63,865 bases of DNA from the NCBI GenBank assembly GCA_023451375.1, contig JAEXZS010000032.1:1-63865 (forward strand), read 5' to 3'. This DNA comes from Pseudomonadota bacterium (GTDB lineage: Bacteria; Pseudomonadota; Alphaproteobacteria; Caulobacterales; Caulobacteraceae). Positions within the stretch are counted from its first letter, which is position 1. The number at the start of each line of letters is the position of its first letter. A program made the position numbers and the translations under genes. Shown here one piece after another: positions 55,858 to 63,865 of the stretch. The notes under the pieces were generated by a model. That model was not told where the DNA came from. It did no database searches and was given only the letters and a program-made list of their open reading frames with translations.

Positions 55858-56970
55858 ATGATCTCCGCCGCCGGATCCACCGACATGCCCGCTTGGGCCC
55901 TCGGCCCGTTTTCTCGCCCCGTGCGTATTCTCGAGGACAACCCGCACGCGGTTTTCGACTGCCCGGTCTCCGGACGGTCGGTCGCCTGGGCGGAAAAGGA
56001 CGTGTTCAATCCCGGCGCCGTCGTCCATGACGATCGGGTCTGCCTGCTGGTCCGAGGCGAAGATACGATCGGCCGCTACGCCGGCACGTCCCGCATCGGC
56101 CTGGCGACCAGCACGGATGGGGTGAACTTCGAACTTGAGCCCGAACCCGTCTTGTCGCCCGGCGACGACGAATGGCAATCTTGGGAATGGCCGGGCGGCC
56201 TGGAGGATCCGCGCGTCGTCCAGGCTCCAGACGGTCGGTTCGTGTGCACCTACACCGCCTTCGACGGCAAGGTGGGCTGCCTCTTCGTCGCCACCTCCCA
56301 CGACCTGCGTCAATGGACCAAACATGGGCCGGCCTTCCTGGACACGGCTTACGTGCGCTTGCCGACCAAGGCTGGCTCCATTCTAACCGAACTGCGGGAT
56401 GGTCGTCTGGTCGCGGCTCGGGTCGATGGGCGCTTCTGGATGTACTGGGGCGAGGGCACGATCTTCGCCGCAACTTCCGAGGACCTTGTCCGCTGGACGC
56501 CGGTGGAAGCGGACATCGCGCCCGATCGCTATCTGACCTGGGATCCGACCCGGACGGGACCGATGGGCCATTGGGGTCGCGGCGCGGTTCCAGGCCTGAT
56601 GGGCCTGCGCCCCCTGGCAGGGCCGCGACGACTGCGCTTCGACTCCATCCTCACCGAGCCGGGACCGCCTGCGGTCCTGACGGAGCAGGGCGTGCTGCTG
56701 ATATACAACGGCGCCAACCATCCGCTTCAGGGCGACCCGGACACGCCGGCCTTCGCCTATCAACCCGGCCAGATCCTGTTCGATTCCGCCGAGCCGACGG
56801 CCGCGATCGGGCGTCTCGCCCAACCCTTCATCCGCATCGACTCCGCCGAGGCCCAGGGCCAGGTAGGCAACGTCTGCTTCGCCCAGGGCCTGGTGGCGTT
56901 CAAGGGTCAATGGCGTCTCTACGTCGGCCTGGCCGATTCCCGCATCGGCGTGGCGACCGCGCCGATGTGA
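55858..56970 (+). CDS. GH130-family mannoside phosphorylase or mannosidase
   Basis: Five-bladed beta-propeller of the GH130/DUF377 type (370 residues): DVFNPGAVVHDDRVCLLVRG, WPGGLEDPRVV (the catalytic Asp region), YTAFDGKVG and LLIYNGANHPL. Most characterised members phosphorolyse beta-mannosidic bonds and release mannose-1-phosphate; some subfamilies are hydrolases. Substrate cannot be fixed from sequence alone. No signal peptide, so cytoplasmic, downstream of import. It lies 33 bp after the transporter gene, with GGAAAG before its ATG. Confidence 0.85.
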   Translation: MISAAGSTDMPAWALGPFSRPVRILEDNPHAVFDCPVSGRSVAWAEKDVFNPGAVVHDDRVCLLVRGEDTIGRYAGTSRIGLATSTDGVNFELEPEPVLSPGDDEWQSWEWPGGLEDPRVVQAPDGRFVCTYTAFDGKVGCLFVATSHDLRQWTKHGPAFLDTAYVRLPTKAGSILTELRDGRLVAARVDGRFWMYWGEGTIFAATSEDLVRWTPVEADIAPDRYLTWDPTRTGPMGHWGRGAVPGLMGLRPLAGPRRLRFDSILTEPGPPAVLTEQGVLLIYNGANHPLQGDPDTPAFAYQPGQILFDSAEPTAAIGRLAQPFIRIDSAEAQGQVGNVCFAQGLVAFKGQWRLYVGLADSRIGVATAPM

Positions 56971-57017
56971 GAAAGGCAAGCCGTCGCGGCGACCGGCGCG
57001 GCATTGAACAAACAGAC

Positions 57018-57043
57018 TGTACGTTCTGCAAATCTGTGATACG
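57018..57043 (+). promoter_or_regulatory. Shared sugar-locus control motif, site B
   Basis: TGTACGTT (57018-57025, the reverse complement of AACGTACA) and TGATACG (57037-57043), 11 nt apart, 46 bp before the receptor ATG. The first word sits in a wider dyad CAGA-N2-GTAC-N2-TCTG (57014-57029). Confidence 0.5.
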
Positions 57044-57088
57044 CATTTTTCAAAGCAAGTCGGTCAAAGAACCGTCGGGAGGACCATC

Positions 57089-59404
57089 ATGACCCATCGC
57101 ATCATCCGCCTGCTCGCGGGAACCGCGCTCGCCGGCTTCGCCCTGCCGGCAGCGGCCCAGTCCCCCGCCGTACAGTTCGGCGCCGATCCGGCCGCCCAAG
57201 CCGCCTCCGCTCAGAACCCCGCGACAGTGGGCGACATCGTCGTCACAGCGAACAAGCGCGAGCAGCGGCTGCAAAGCGTGCCCGCCGCCGTCAGCGTGGT
57301 CGCCGGAGAGCAGCTGACCCGCCAGAACGTGACGGAGGTCACCGACCTGACCCGCACGACTCCCGCCCTGAACATTCCCGGACCGTTCGGGGCCCTGAGC
57401 ATCCGCGGATTGGGTTCTGCGACCTTCTCGCGTTCGGCCGAAGGCAGCGTTGGCGTCGTCGTCGATGGGGTGGCCCTGGCCAACACCTCGATCTTCCCAC
57501 CGCAGTTGTTCGATGTCGCGCGGCTGGAGGTTCTGGAAGGTCCCCAAGGCATGCTGTTCGGCCGCAACGCCTCCAGCGGCGTTCTGAACATCGTGACCAA
57601 CCGGCCCAGCTTCGAGGGTTACGAGACCATCCTGCACGCCGATGTGGCGGACTACGGCAACTATGTCGCGCGGGGCGTCGTCAACATGCCGATCGACGAC
57701 ACCGCGGCCCTTCGCGTATCCGGCAGCTGGAGCCGCGCGCCCGAGTTCGTCAGGAACCTGTACGACGGCAGCCGCACCACCACCGAAGGCAAGAGCGTTC
57801 GCGCCCGCTTGCTTTGGAACCCGACCACCGACCTGTCGGTGAACCTTATCCTGGACCACAGCGAAACCGAGCGGGAAGGCGGTGCGCCGTGGACCGTGTT
57901 CCATTCGACGCCCGGCAGCCTGCTGACCACTCGGCTGGAAGCGTGCGGCGTCGCCATCTCGCCTGAAAATCTGGATGCCTGCATCGACGGCGGCTACGCG
58001 ACGGTCGCCAAGACCTCGGGCTTGTCGGCGCAGATTGACTGGTCGCTGGGCGATTTCACCCTGACCTCGATCTCGGCGCATCGAGTCGCCAGTCAGGCGG
58101 CCACGGGTTCCGACGCCGACAGCGTGCCGGTGAATCGCCTGAACGTGAACGTCTCGCCCTTCGACATCAGCAACTTCAGCCAGGAGTTCCGGCTGACTTC
58201 GCCGACGGGCGGCTTCATCGACTATGTCGCGGGCCTCTACTATTTCGACAGCCACCTGCGGGGCGGCAACACCCAAATCGGCTATCTGCTGGGCGATCTG
58301 CCGACGCCCTTCGCGCCCTATCCTCTGGGCCAGACCCTGCGCACCACCACGGATACCACCAGCTATGCGATCTTCGGTCAGGCGACCGTCAATCTGACCG
58401 ACGCCTTCCGCCTGCTGCTGGGCGCGCGCGCCGGACACGAGGATGTCGGCGCCGTGACCTACGCCGGCGTGGCCGATGGCGCCGTCGGTGCCTTCGCCGG
58501 TACGGCCTCGACCGACGGCCGCATCGAAGACGACTATTTCTCGTACAGGCTGGGCGCCCAGTACGACCTGACCGACAGGGTCATGAGCTACCTGACCTAT
58601 ACCGAGGGCTACAAGGGTCCCGCGGTCAACGACCAGGCGGCCAGCGCCACCGCGCCCCTGCTGGTCCAGCCTGAAATTCCCCACGCGTGGGAACTGGGTC
58701 TGAAGAGCACCCTGTTCGACGGCCGACTGGCCGCCAACGTGGCCGCCTATCATACCAAGGTCGACAACTTTCAGACCCAGTTCTTCGACCCCGATCTGCA
58801 CCTGTTCGTCTTCGGCAACGCGCCGGAACTGACGTCCAAGGGCGTCTCGGTGAACCTGTTCGGCCAACCGCTGGATGGCCTGAACGTCAACCTGGGCGCC
58901 ATCTGGAACGACGCGACCTACGGTCCCGGATACCTGGTGACCTGCAGCCAGGGCCAGACCGCCGCCCAGGGTTGTCTGCCGGTCTATGACGCGAACGGCG
59001 CGCCGATCGGCCTCGCCGACGACGCCGAGGGCAACCGCCTGATCGGCGCGCCGGAATGGAAGGTCACCGCTAACATGGAATATGCGCGTTCCGTCGGCCG
59101 TGGCCTGGAGGGTTATATCCAGACGGACGTGGTCTATACCTCGACGATCAACTTCAACGCCGCCTACGATCCGATCGCCTCCAATGAACCGGCGACCCTC
59201 GTCGGCGGCCGGATCGGGGTGCGCAGCGAGGACGGCCGGTATGGCGTCTCGATCTTCGTCCGCAACTTGTTCGACGTCTATCGTCCGGTCCTACGCAGCA
59301 ATACGCCGACCGCCGCCCAGCAACTGGACCCGCAGTCCTACATCCAGTTCTCGGGCTCGGAGGCGCACCGTCTGATCGGCGTTTCGCTGGACACCCGCTT
59401 CTAA
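57089..59404 (+). CDS. TonB-dependent outer-membrane receptor
   Basis: A 771-residue receptor: signal peptide ending AAAQ (about residue 24), a TonB-box-like DIVVTANKREQ, the plug domain (LEGPQGMLFGRNASSGVLNI), then a 22-strand barrel ending in VSLDTRF with the terminal Phe expected by the BAM machinery. It should import the oligosaccharide of this locus. No SusD partner is present, as usual for Proteobacteria. Confidence 0.93.
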   Translation: MTHRIIRLLAGTALAGFALPAAAQSPAVQFGADPAAQAASAQNPATVGDIVVTANKREQRLQSVPAAVSVVAGEQLTRQNVTEVTDLTRTTPALNIPGPFGALSIRGLGSATFSRSAEGSVGVVVDGVALANTSIFPPQLFDVARLEVLEGPQGMLFGRNASSGVLNIVTNRPSFEGYETILHADVADYGNYVARGVVNMPIDDTAALRVSGSWSRAPEFVRNLYDGSRTTTEGKSVRARLLWNPTTDLSVNLILDHSETEREGGAPWTVFHSTPGSLLTTRLEACGVAISPENLDACIDGGYATVAKTSGLSAQIDWSLGDFTLTSISAHRVASQAATGSDADSVPVNRLNVNVSPFDISNFSQEFRLTSPTGGFIDYVAGLYYFDSHLRGGNTQIGYLLGDLPTPFAPYPLGQTLRTTTDTTSYAIFGQATVNLTDAFRLLLGARAGHEDVGAVTYAGVADGAVGAFAGTASTDGRIEDDYFSYRLGAQYDLTDRVMSYLTYTEGYKGPAVNDQAASATAPLLVQPEIPHAWELGLKSTLFDGRLAANVAAYHTKVDNFQTQFFDPDLHLFVFGNAPELTSKGVSVNLFGQPLDGLNVNLGAIWNDATYGPGYLVTCSQGQTAAQGCLPVYDANGAPIGLADDAEGNRLIGAPEWKVTANMEYARSVGRGLEGYIQTDVVYTSTINFNAAYDPIASNEPATLVGGRIGVRSEDGRYGVSIFVRNLFDVYRPVLRSNTPTAAQQLDPQSYIQFSGSEAHRLIGVSLDTRF

Positions 59405-59453
59405 TGCGCGTCACGTCCCTTCGACCGGGGCCGCCCAGCCGGCGGCGCCGGTC

Positions 59454-60656
59454 GTGAGCGCCGGCTACCGCCCCGTACCGGCGGTCGTCGGAGTCATCGG
59501 GGCGGGTGTCGTCAGCCACGCCTATCTGGGCACGATCCATCGGTCCCCCGAACTCAGGCTCAAGGCCGTGGCCAGCCGGACTAGGACCTCGGCCGAGCGC
59601 CAGACGCGCCTCTACGGCGGCGAGGCCGTGTCGGTCGAAGCCCTGCTGGCGGACCCTGAGATCGACATTGTCGTCAACCTGGCCCCGCCGTCTCTGCACC
59701 ACCGCCTGGGTCGCGCGATCCTGGACGCCGGCAAGCATCTGTATGGGGAGAAGCCGTTCGCCACGACCCTGGAAGACGCAAGCGACCTTCTGGCGCTGGC
59801 CGACCGCCAGGGCCTGCGGATCGGCTGCGCGCCGGACACCTTCCTGGGCGCGGCGCACCAGACTGCGCGACGGATACTGGACGCGGGCGACATAGGCGCG
59901 GTCATCGGCGGCGCCGCGATCATGGCGTCGCGAGGGATGGAGCACTGGCATCCCAACCCGGCCTTCTTTTACAGTCGCGGCGGCGGGCCGATCCTGGACA
60001 TCGGCCCCTATGTCTTGACCCAACTGGTCAATCTGCTTGGACCTGTGGCTCAGGTCGCGGCCCTGGGCAGCACGCCGCGCAGAGAACGGATCGTCACCCA
60101 TCCCGATCGCGCTGGCCAGACCATCGCCGTCGAAACGCCGACGACCGTGAACGCCGCGCTTCTGTTCGAGAACGGGGCCAATGTCGCCCTGACCCTGTCA
60201 TGGGACGTCTGGGCCCATCGCCGCCCGCCGATCGAGCTGTATGGCGCGGCGGGAAGCCTGGCCAATCCGGACCCGAACGGCTTCGAAGGCGCGGTGTGCG
60301 TCACGACTGAAGACGGTCCTTGGCAATCCGTCGGCGAGGTCCCTGAAATCGCGAAGACGTCGCTGACCGCAGAGACGATGATCGCCGCCATGCGCGCGGT
60401 CGAGGCGGGAATCGATCCCAGAACCGGCCGTCCCATTGATCCGGCGTCGGGTCCGCTGTTCGGGGATTTGCGAGGACTGGGTTTGATCGACCTGGCGCGC
60501 GCCTTGCGCGAGGACCGCGCGCCTCGCGCCTGCGGTCGTCTCGCCTTCCATGTGCTCGAGACGCTGCTGGCGCTGGAAAGCTGCGCCGAAGACGGCGGCT
60601 CGCGCCTGATCGCCTCGCGCGTGGCGCGCCCTGCCCCACTGACGGAGACCGCCTGA
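59454..60656 (+). CDS. Gfo/Idh/MocA-family oxidoreductase
   Basis: NAD(P)-dependent sugar oxidoreductase of 400 residues. Rossmann loop GVIGAGVVSHAYL, EKPFATTLEDA (the family EKP motif) and the C-terminal sheet domain with GGGPILDIGPYVL. The start is a GTG at 59454. It follows the receptor gene by 49 bp and is convergent with the kinase gene. It may oxidise or epimerise a released sugar. Confidence 0.9.
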   Translation: MSAGYRPVPAVVGVIGAGVVSHAYLGTIHRSPELRLKAVASRTRTSAERQTRLYGGEAVSVEALLADPEIDIVVNLAPPSLHHRLGRAILDAGKHLYGEKPFATTLEDASDLLALADRQGLRIGCAPDTFLGAAHQTARRILDAGDIGAVIGGAAIMASRGMEHWHPNPAFFYSRGGGPILDIGPYVLTQLVNLLGPVAQVAALGSTPRRERIVTHPDRAGQTIAVETPTTVNAALLFENGANVALTLSWDVWAHRRPPIELYGAAGSLANPDPNGFEGAVCVTTEDGPWQSVGEVPEIAKTSLTAETMIAAMRAVEAGIDPRTGRPIDPASGPLFGDLRGLGLIDLARALREDRAPRACGRLAFHVLETLLALESCAEDGGSRLIASRVARPAPLTETA

Positions 60657-60673
60657 CAATCCGACGGTCGGCG

Positions 60674-61558
60674 TCAGCCCGCAGCGGCGCGACGGGCCAT
60701 GATCAGCGCGCCCTCCAGCCCCGCGTGCTCCAGGTCCGCTGGCGCCAGATAGCCGTCGGCCTGCGCCACCCACAAGGCGCCGTAGCCGTTCAGATCGGTC
60801 CTCATGCGCGTCTCGATCTCGGGGATCAGTCCGCCGACGCTCATGACGCCGCCGCCCATGACGATCCTTTGCGGCGACCAGGCCAGCAGCAGGATCGCGC
60901 AAAGCTGGCCCAGGTAATCGACGACCAGATCGCGGACCTCGCCGGCCTGCTCCAGGCTGCGTCCGGCGAGCCGCAGTCCCAGCGCCGGTCCCGCCGCCAG
61001 CCCTTCGACACAGTCGTCGTGAAACGGACAGGCGCTGGGCTGGCGATCGTCCGGCCTGCGGCGGATGCGGATATGTCCGATCTCGGGATGAAGCCCTCCC
61101 CTCAGAGCGCGTCCGGCGAGCGCCAGACCACCGCCGACGCCGGTGCCCACGGTGACATACGCGACGGCGTCGAAACCACGCCCCGCGCCCAACGCCTGTT
61201 CCGCCAGGGCGGCCGCGTTCACATCTGTGTCGATCGCGACAGGAGCCTCCAGCGCTCGTGAAAGCGCGCGCCCTAGATTGAAGCCGCTCCAGCCGAGCTT
61301 GGGCGTCTCGCGTATCATGCCGAAGTCCGGCGCAGCGGGATCGACCACCACCGGCCCGAAACTGGCCAGACCAATTCCGGCGACGCGGACATCCGACAGC
61401 GTGGGATCGCGCACCGCGCCGATCAGTGCGAGCAGGGCGTCCTCTGGCCGCCCGGTGGGCAAGCGGACGTCGGTCAGCACGCGACCATCGACATCGGTCA
61501 GGCGGCCCACGATCTTGGTGCCGCCGGTCTCCACCGCGAGATATGCCTCTTGGGTCAA
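60674..61558 (-). CDS. ROK-family sugar kinase
   Basis: A 294-residue hexokinase-type kinase: AVETGGTKIVG (phosphate loop), DTDVNAAALAEQ (catalytic Asp), VTVGTGVGGGLALAG, EIGHI and a zinc-site-like CPFHDDC. The start is the TTG at 61558, which overlaps the epimerase stop as TTGA; the longer open frame is a shadow. Sequence resembles the fructokinase/glucokinase branch. It would phosphorylate the hexose released in this pathway. Confidence 0.88.
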   Translation of the reverse strand: MTQEAYLAVETGGTKIVGRLTDVDGRVLTDVRLPTGRPEDALLALIGAVRDPTLSDVRVAGIGLASFGPVVVDPAAPDFGMIRETPKLGWSGFNLGRALSRALEAPVAIDTDVNAAALAEQALGAGRGFDAVAYVTVGTGVGGGLALAGRALRGGLHPEIGHIRIRRRPDDRQPSACPFHDDCVEGLAAGPALGLRLAGRSLEQAGEVRDLVVDYLGQLCAILLLAWSPQRIVMGGGVMSVGGLIPEIETRMRTDLNGYGALWVAQADGYLAPADLEHAGLEGALIMARRAAAG

Positions 61559-62733
61559 GACAGGTCGATCCTCGCCACGCCTGGAGCGATCGCGGCCTCG
61601 GCGGTGAGGTTGAACTGCTCCACAGCCGCCATCAGGTGATAGAAGCTGCTGGCCGGCGAAGGACCGGCTTCGAAGCCGCCCGGTTCGGTTCGCCGATCTC
61701 GCCACAGGCCGTTTGGCTTCAGATAGAGTTGGACAGCCGTCGCGGCCTTCATGGCGCTGGAAAGAAATCCTTCTCGCTCCTCCCCTTCCGCCGTTTCGGC
61801 CAGCGCCAGCGCGGCCTTCATCCACTCCGTCTGGGGCCAGAAGCGCGCTACGCCGGCGTTGGAGCCTTCGACGTTCATCACATCCACCGCCACGGACGGG
61901 CGCCCGAACAGACCCCGCGCGCCCACGGTGAACAGCCGGCGCGCGACCGGCGCCAGAGAGTCGTCGCCCGTCAGCCGCCCCTGCCTCGACAACAGCGTCG
62001 CCCATTCGAACTGATGGCCGGGTTCGATCTGCTCGGCGGCCTGCGGCGTCACGCGCCAGTCCTCATCGAAAAACTCGAACAGGGCGCCGCTGGTTGGATC
62101 GATGAACCGGGTGCGGGCCAGGGCGACGATGTCATCTGCCAGAGCGGCCCAGCCCGCGTCCTTCCCCACGCGCATCCAGGCCTGGCACGCTTCCAACAGA
62201 TGCATCTGGGCGTTGGCCTGGTAGGGATGCGGTCCCGCCTCGACCAGAACCTCGGAGCGCATCGCCTTCGCCAGCAGGCGCTCGCGCAGGGCGACCGCGC
62301 GATCTTCCAGGTCGGTCAGGTCCGGCGCCGCCTGGCTCCAAGTCGCCAAGGCCAGAAGAATGAAGGCGTGGTCGTAGACCATGGCCGTCTCGTCCAGCGA
62401 CGTTCCGTCGGCGGCGACCAGCGTCCGGTAGAGACCGTCCACCCTCAGATGATCCCGATCCATCGCTTCGAACGCGGATTCGATGATCGCGCGTGCGGGG
62501 CCGCGCCATCCGAAACGCATGGCCTGAGCATAGACATAGGCCTGGCGCGGTTGAACCCGCAGGCGACGGGGTATCATCGCCGGCCGCGCCTCTTCCTCCA
62601 GCGCTTCGACGAAGGCGCCGTCGAGACGACGGCCCGGACCGCACCAGATCGGCAAGGCCTGGTGCGTCAGCCAGGGGGCCAGGCCGCGGCCGAAGGCGTC
62701 CAGCGCGACCGACACGGGGGTCTGCCTGCTCAT
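61555..62733 (-). CDS. AGE-family 2-epimerase/isomerase
   Basis: (alpha/alpha)6-barrel enzyme of 392 residues of the N-acylglucosamine 2-epimerase superfamily. Conserved stretches: MVYDHAFILLALA, HPYQANAQMHLLEA, EPGHQFEWATLLSRQ and WPQTEWMKAALAL, which hold the catalytic histidines. Members include mannose isomerase and cellobiose/mannobiose 2-epimerase; size fits either. The ATG at 62733 overlaps the SGNH stop (ATGA). Confidence 0.88.
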   Translation of the reverse strand: MSRQTPVSVALDAFGRGLAPWLTHQALPIWCGPGRRLDGAFVEALEEEARPAMIPRRLRVQPRQAYVYAQAMRFGWRGPARAIIESAFEAMDRDHLRVDGLYRTLVAADGTSLDETAMVYDHAFILLALATWSQAAPDLTDLEDRAVALRERLLAKAMRSEVLVEAGPHPYQANAQMHLLEACQAWMRVGKDAGWAALADDIVALARTRFIDPTSGALFEFFDEDWRVTPQAAEQIEPGHQFEWATLLSRQGRLTGDDSLAPVARRLFTVGARGLFGRPSVAVDVMNVEGSNAGVARFWPQTEWMKAALALAETAEGEEREGFLSSAMKAATAVQLYLKPNGLWRDRRTEPGGFEAGPSPASSFYHLMAAVEQFNLTAEAAIAPGVARIDLS

Positions 62734-63560
62734 GGACGCGCCAGCGCCAGAGCCAGGGCGGCTTCCGCGATCGGACGCATGACATCGTATCCCGCGCGCG
62801 TCGGATGAACGCCGTCGCGCGTATAGTCCTCGATCATCGCACCGTCCGCACCGGCCAGCGCCCCATGATAATCTGCGAACACCAGACCGCGCGAGGTCGC
62901 GACTTCGGCTAACCAGGCGTTCAGTTCGGCGATGCGGGGACGGGCATCGCCGAGCTTGGGGCTCCAAGGAGCCTGGCGAAAGGGCGTGAGGCTGCCGATC
63001 ACCACCTCGATCCGCCCAGCCGCCGCGAGATCCAGCATGGCGAGGATATTGTTCTTGTAGTCCTGCGGCGTCGTCGGTCCCGTGTTGCCGGCGATATCGT
63101 TTCCGCCGCAAAGCAGATGAACAACCTTCGGCCTCAGAGCGACGACATCGGCCATGAACCGCAGGAGAATCTGCGGACTGGTCTGACCGCTGATCCCGCG
63201 ATTGACCGTTCCGTCGGCGAAGAGGTCAGGGTGCGCCGCCTGCCAGAATTCCGTGAGCGAGTCGCCGATGAAGACGACGTTCGTCGACCGGCGCCGCAGG
63301 GCCGCATTGGCGTCTCGATACTGATTTAACGCCGCCCAATCGGTCCTGAGCCGCGTCTCTTCCTTCGCCCGTCGAGCGGCCCCGCGTTCGGGATCGACCG
63401 CCCGCGCTAGCATCGCTTCGTCCAGGGGGCCGGGCGCCACATAGGCCTGGACGAACTCGATCTCACCCGGCGTCGGCGCTGCCCCGCCGGTGTCGATCTG
63501 GTCCATCATGCCGAACGCCGCGACATTCCTTGAAATCAGGTCGTCGGAATCGCTGTTCAT
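62730..63560 (-). CDS. SGNH/GDSL hydrolase, probable sugar O-acetylesterase
   Basis: A 276-residue SGNH esterase: nucleophile Ser in VVFIGDSLTEFW, Gly in NRGISGQTSP, Asn in LLCGGNDIAGNT and Asp/His in DGVHPTRAG. It starts at the Met at 63560 with GGGAG upstream. No clear signal peptide, so probably cytoplasmic. First gene of the SGNH-epimerase-kinase operon. In mannan pathways such enzymes remove acetyl groups. Confidence 0.88.
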   Translation of the reverse strand: MNSDSDDLISRNVAAFGMMDQIDTGGAAPTPGEIEFVQAYVAPGPLDEAMLARAVDPERGAARRAKEETRLRTDWAALNQYRDANAALRRRSTNVVFIGDSLTEFWQAAHPDLFADGTVNRGISGQTSPQILLRFMADVVALRPKVVHLLCGGNDIAGNTGPTTPQDYKNNILAMLDLAAAGRIEVVIGSLTPFRQAPWSPKLGDARPRIAELNAWLAEVATSRGLVFADYHGALAGADGAMIEDYTRDGVHPTRAGYDVMRPIAEAALALALARP

Positions 63561-63652
63561 CGGAACTCCCAGTAAGCCGCTACAGAACACCGACGCGAAC
63601 GAGCGACGGCGATGGCGCAAGGCGGTGTGTCGGCCTCGTCTCGCGGACTTGC

Positions 63653-63680
63653 CGTATCACGACCACATACAAAACGTACA
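63653..63680 (-). promoter_or_regulatory. Shared sugar-locus control motif, site C
   Basis: On the minus strand TGTACGTT (63680-63673) is followed after 13 nt by TGATACG (63659-63653), about 93 bp before the SGNH ATG. The order and orientation match site B. Around the first word, AACAAACCAACTGTACGTT (minus) also resembles site B beyond the core. Confidence 0.5.
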
Positions 63681-63739
63681 GTTGGTTTGTTAAAACGATT
63701 GTTCGATCGAGATGTTCCTCACAGGCCCGGTAAGCCCAC

Positions 63740-63806
63740 TGACGTGATGGTGTGGACGACCTCCGCCTAACCGGCTGTTCTGGCGGTGTCGTCATCAGGG
63801 ACGTCA
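63740..63806 (+). ncRNA. Long imperfect hairpin in the left end of an IS110-family element (possible structured RNA)
   Basis: Three nested helices: TGACGTGAT (63740-63748) with ATC (63794-63796) and ACGTCA (63801-63806); GACGAC (63755-63760) with GTCGTC (63788-63793); CCGCC (63763-63767) with GGCGG (63782-63786), closed by a 14-nt loop. It ends 17 bp before the transposase ATG. IS110-group elements carry a bridge RNA in this position; whether this hairpin is part of one is untested. Confidence 0.35.
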
Positions 63807-63823
63807 CGTCTAGGAGCGGTATC

Positions 63824-63865
63824 ATGCAGACCATCGCTGTCGTCGGGCTCGATCTGGCGAAGACT
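63824..63865 (+). mobile_element. IS110-superfamily transposase, N-terminus only (3' part outside window)
   Basis: The last 42 bases encode MQTIAVVGLDLAKT, the typical opening of DEDD transposases of the IS110/IS1111 superfamily, including the first catalytic Asp in GLDLAK. AGGAG lies upstream of the ATG. The left end of the element must lie between the SGNH promoter (about 63690) and the ATG. Confidence 0.75.

Overview
The window (63,865 bp, very GC-rich) looks like chromosome of an alphaproteobacterium of the Caulobacterales, most likely Brevundimonas or a close relative. Supporting signs are the RpoB and RF2 types, the iscR-iscS-sufBCDS-sufT-sufA operon, the imuA-imuB-dnaE2 mutasome under a GTTC-N7-GTTC LexA box, a bactofilin, and a TonB-receptor sugar locus. 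The genus is inferred from gene content, not from a search. I see no rRNA or tRNA genes and no CRISPR array.

Layout: 1-3358 rpoB (minus, 3' end outside the window). 3656-10020 a caa3-type cytochrome oxidase locus: lipoprotein cytochrome c, CoxII-cytochrome c, a CoxI-III fusion, a diheme cytochrome, cytochrome b561 and CtaG. 10107-15265 a cyclic-nucleotide-domain patatin, pepP, prmA and a Lys/Ala-rich histone-like protein. 15373-24820 a DNA-repair block: ligD, ku and the LexA-controlled imuA-imuB-dnaE2 operon, with ku directly downstream of dnaE2. 25062-28141 a DEAD-box helicase and a diguanylate cyclase, then the suf operon (27752-34620). 34779-46046 mostly housekeeping and stress genes: a hydrolase with an altered nucleophile, TerC, ahpF/ahpC, a CPBP-DOMON-NamZ operon, tyrS, bcp, a bactofilin, and prfB with its programmed +1 frameshift.

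46290-51996 is an accessory, decaying region. It starts with a LexA box and three tandem, diverged copies of the N-terminus of a PA0069/SplB-like radical SAM gene. Two copies end at the Fe-S cysteine motif; only the third continues into a full gene. After a gene-poor stretch come four damaged catabolic genes (FAD monooxygenase, SDR, enoyl-CoA hydratase, alpha/beta hydrolase) with truncations and small deletions.

52052-63560 is a nine-gene carbohydrate locus: GH1, TetR, a GPH-type transporter, GH130, a TonB receptor, a Gfo/Idh/MocA oxidoreductase, a ROK kinase, an AGE-family epimerase and an SGNH esterase. It fits uptake and breakdown of beta-mannosides or gluco-mannosides. Three of its promoter regions share the 8-mer AACGTACA and the 7-mer TGATACG, which I propose as its control elements. 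The window ends in the first codons of an IS110-superfamily transposase, preceded by a long imperfect hairpin.
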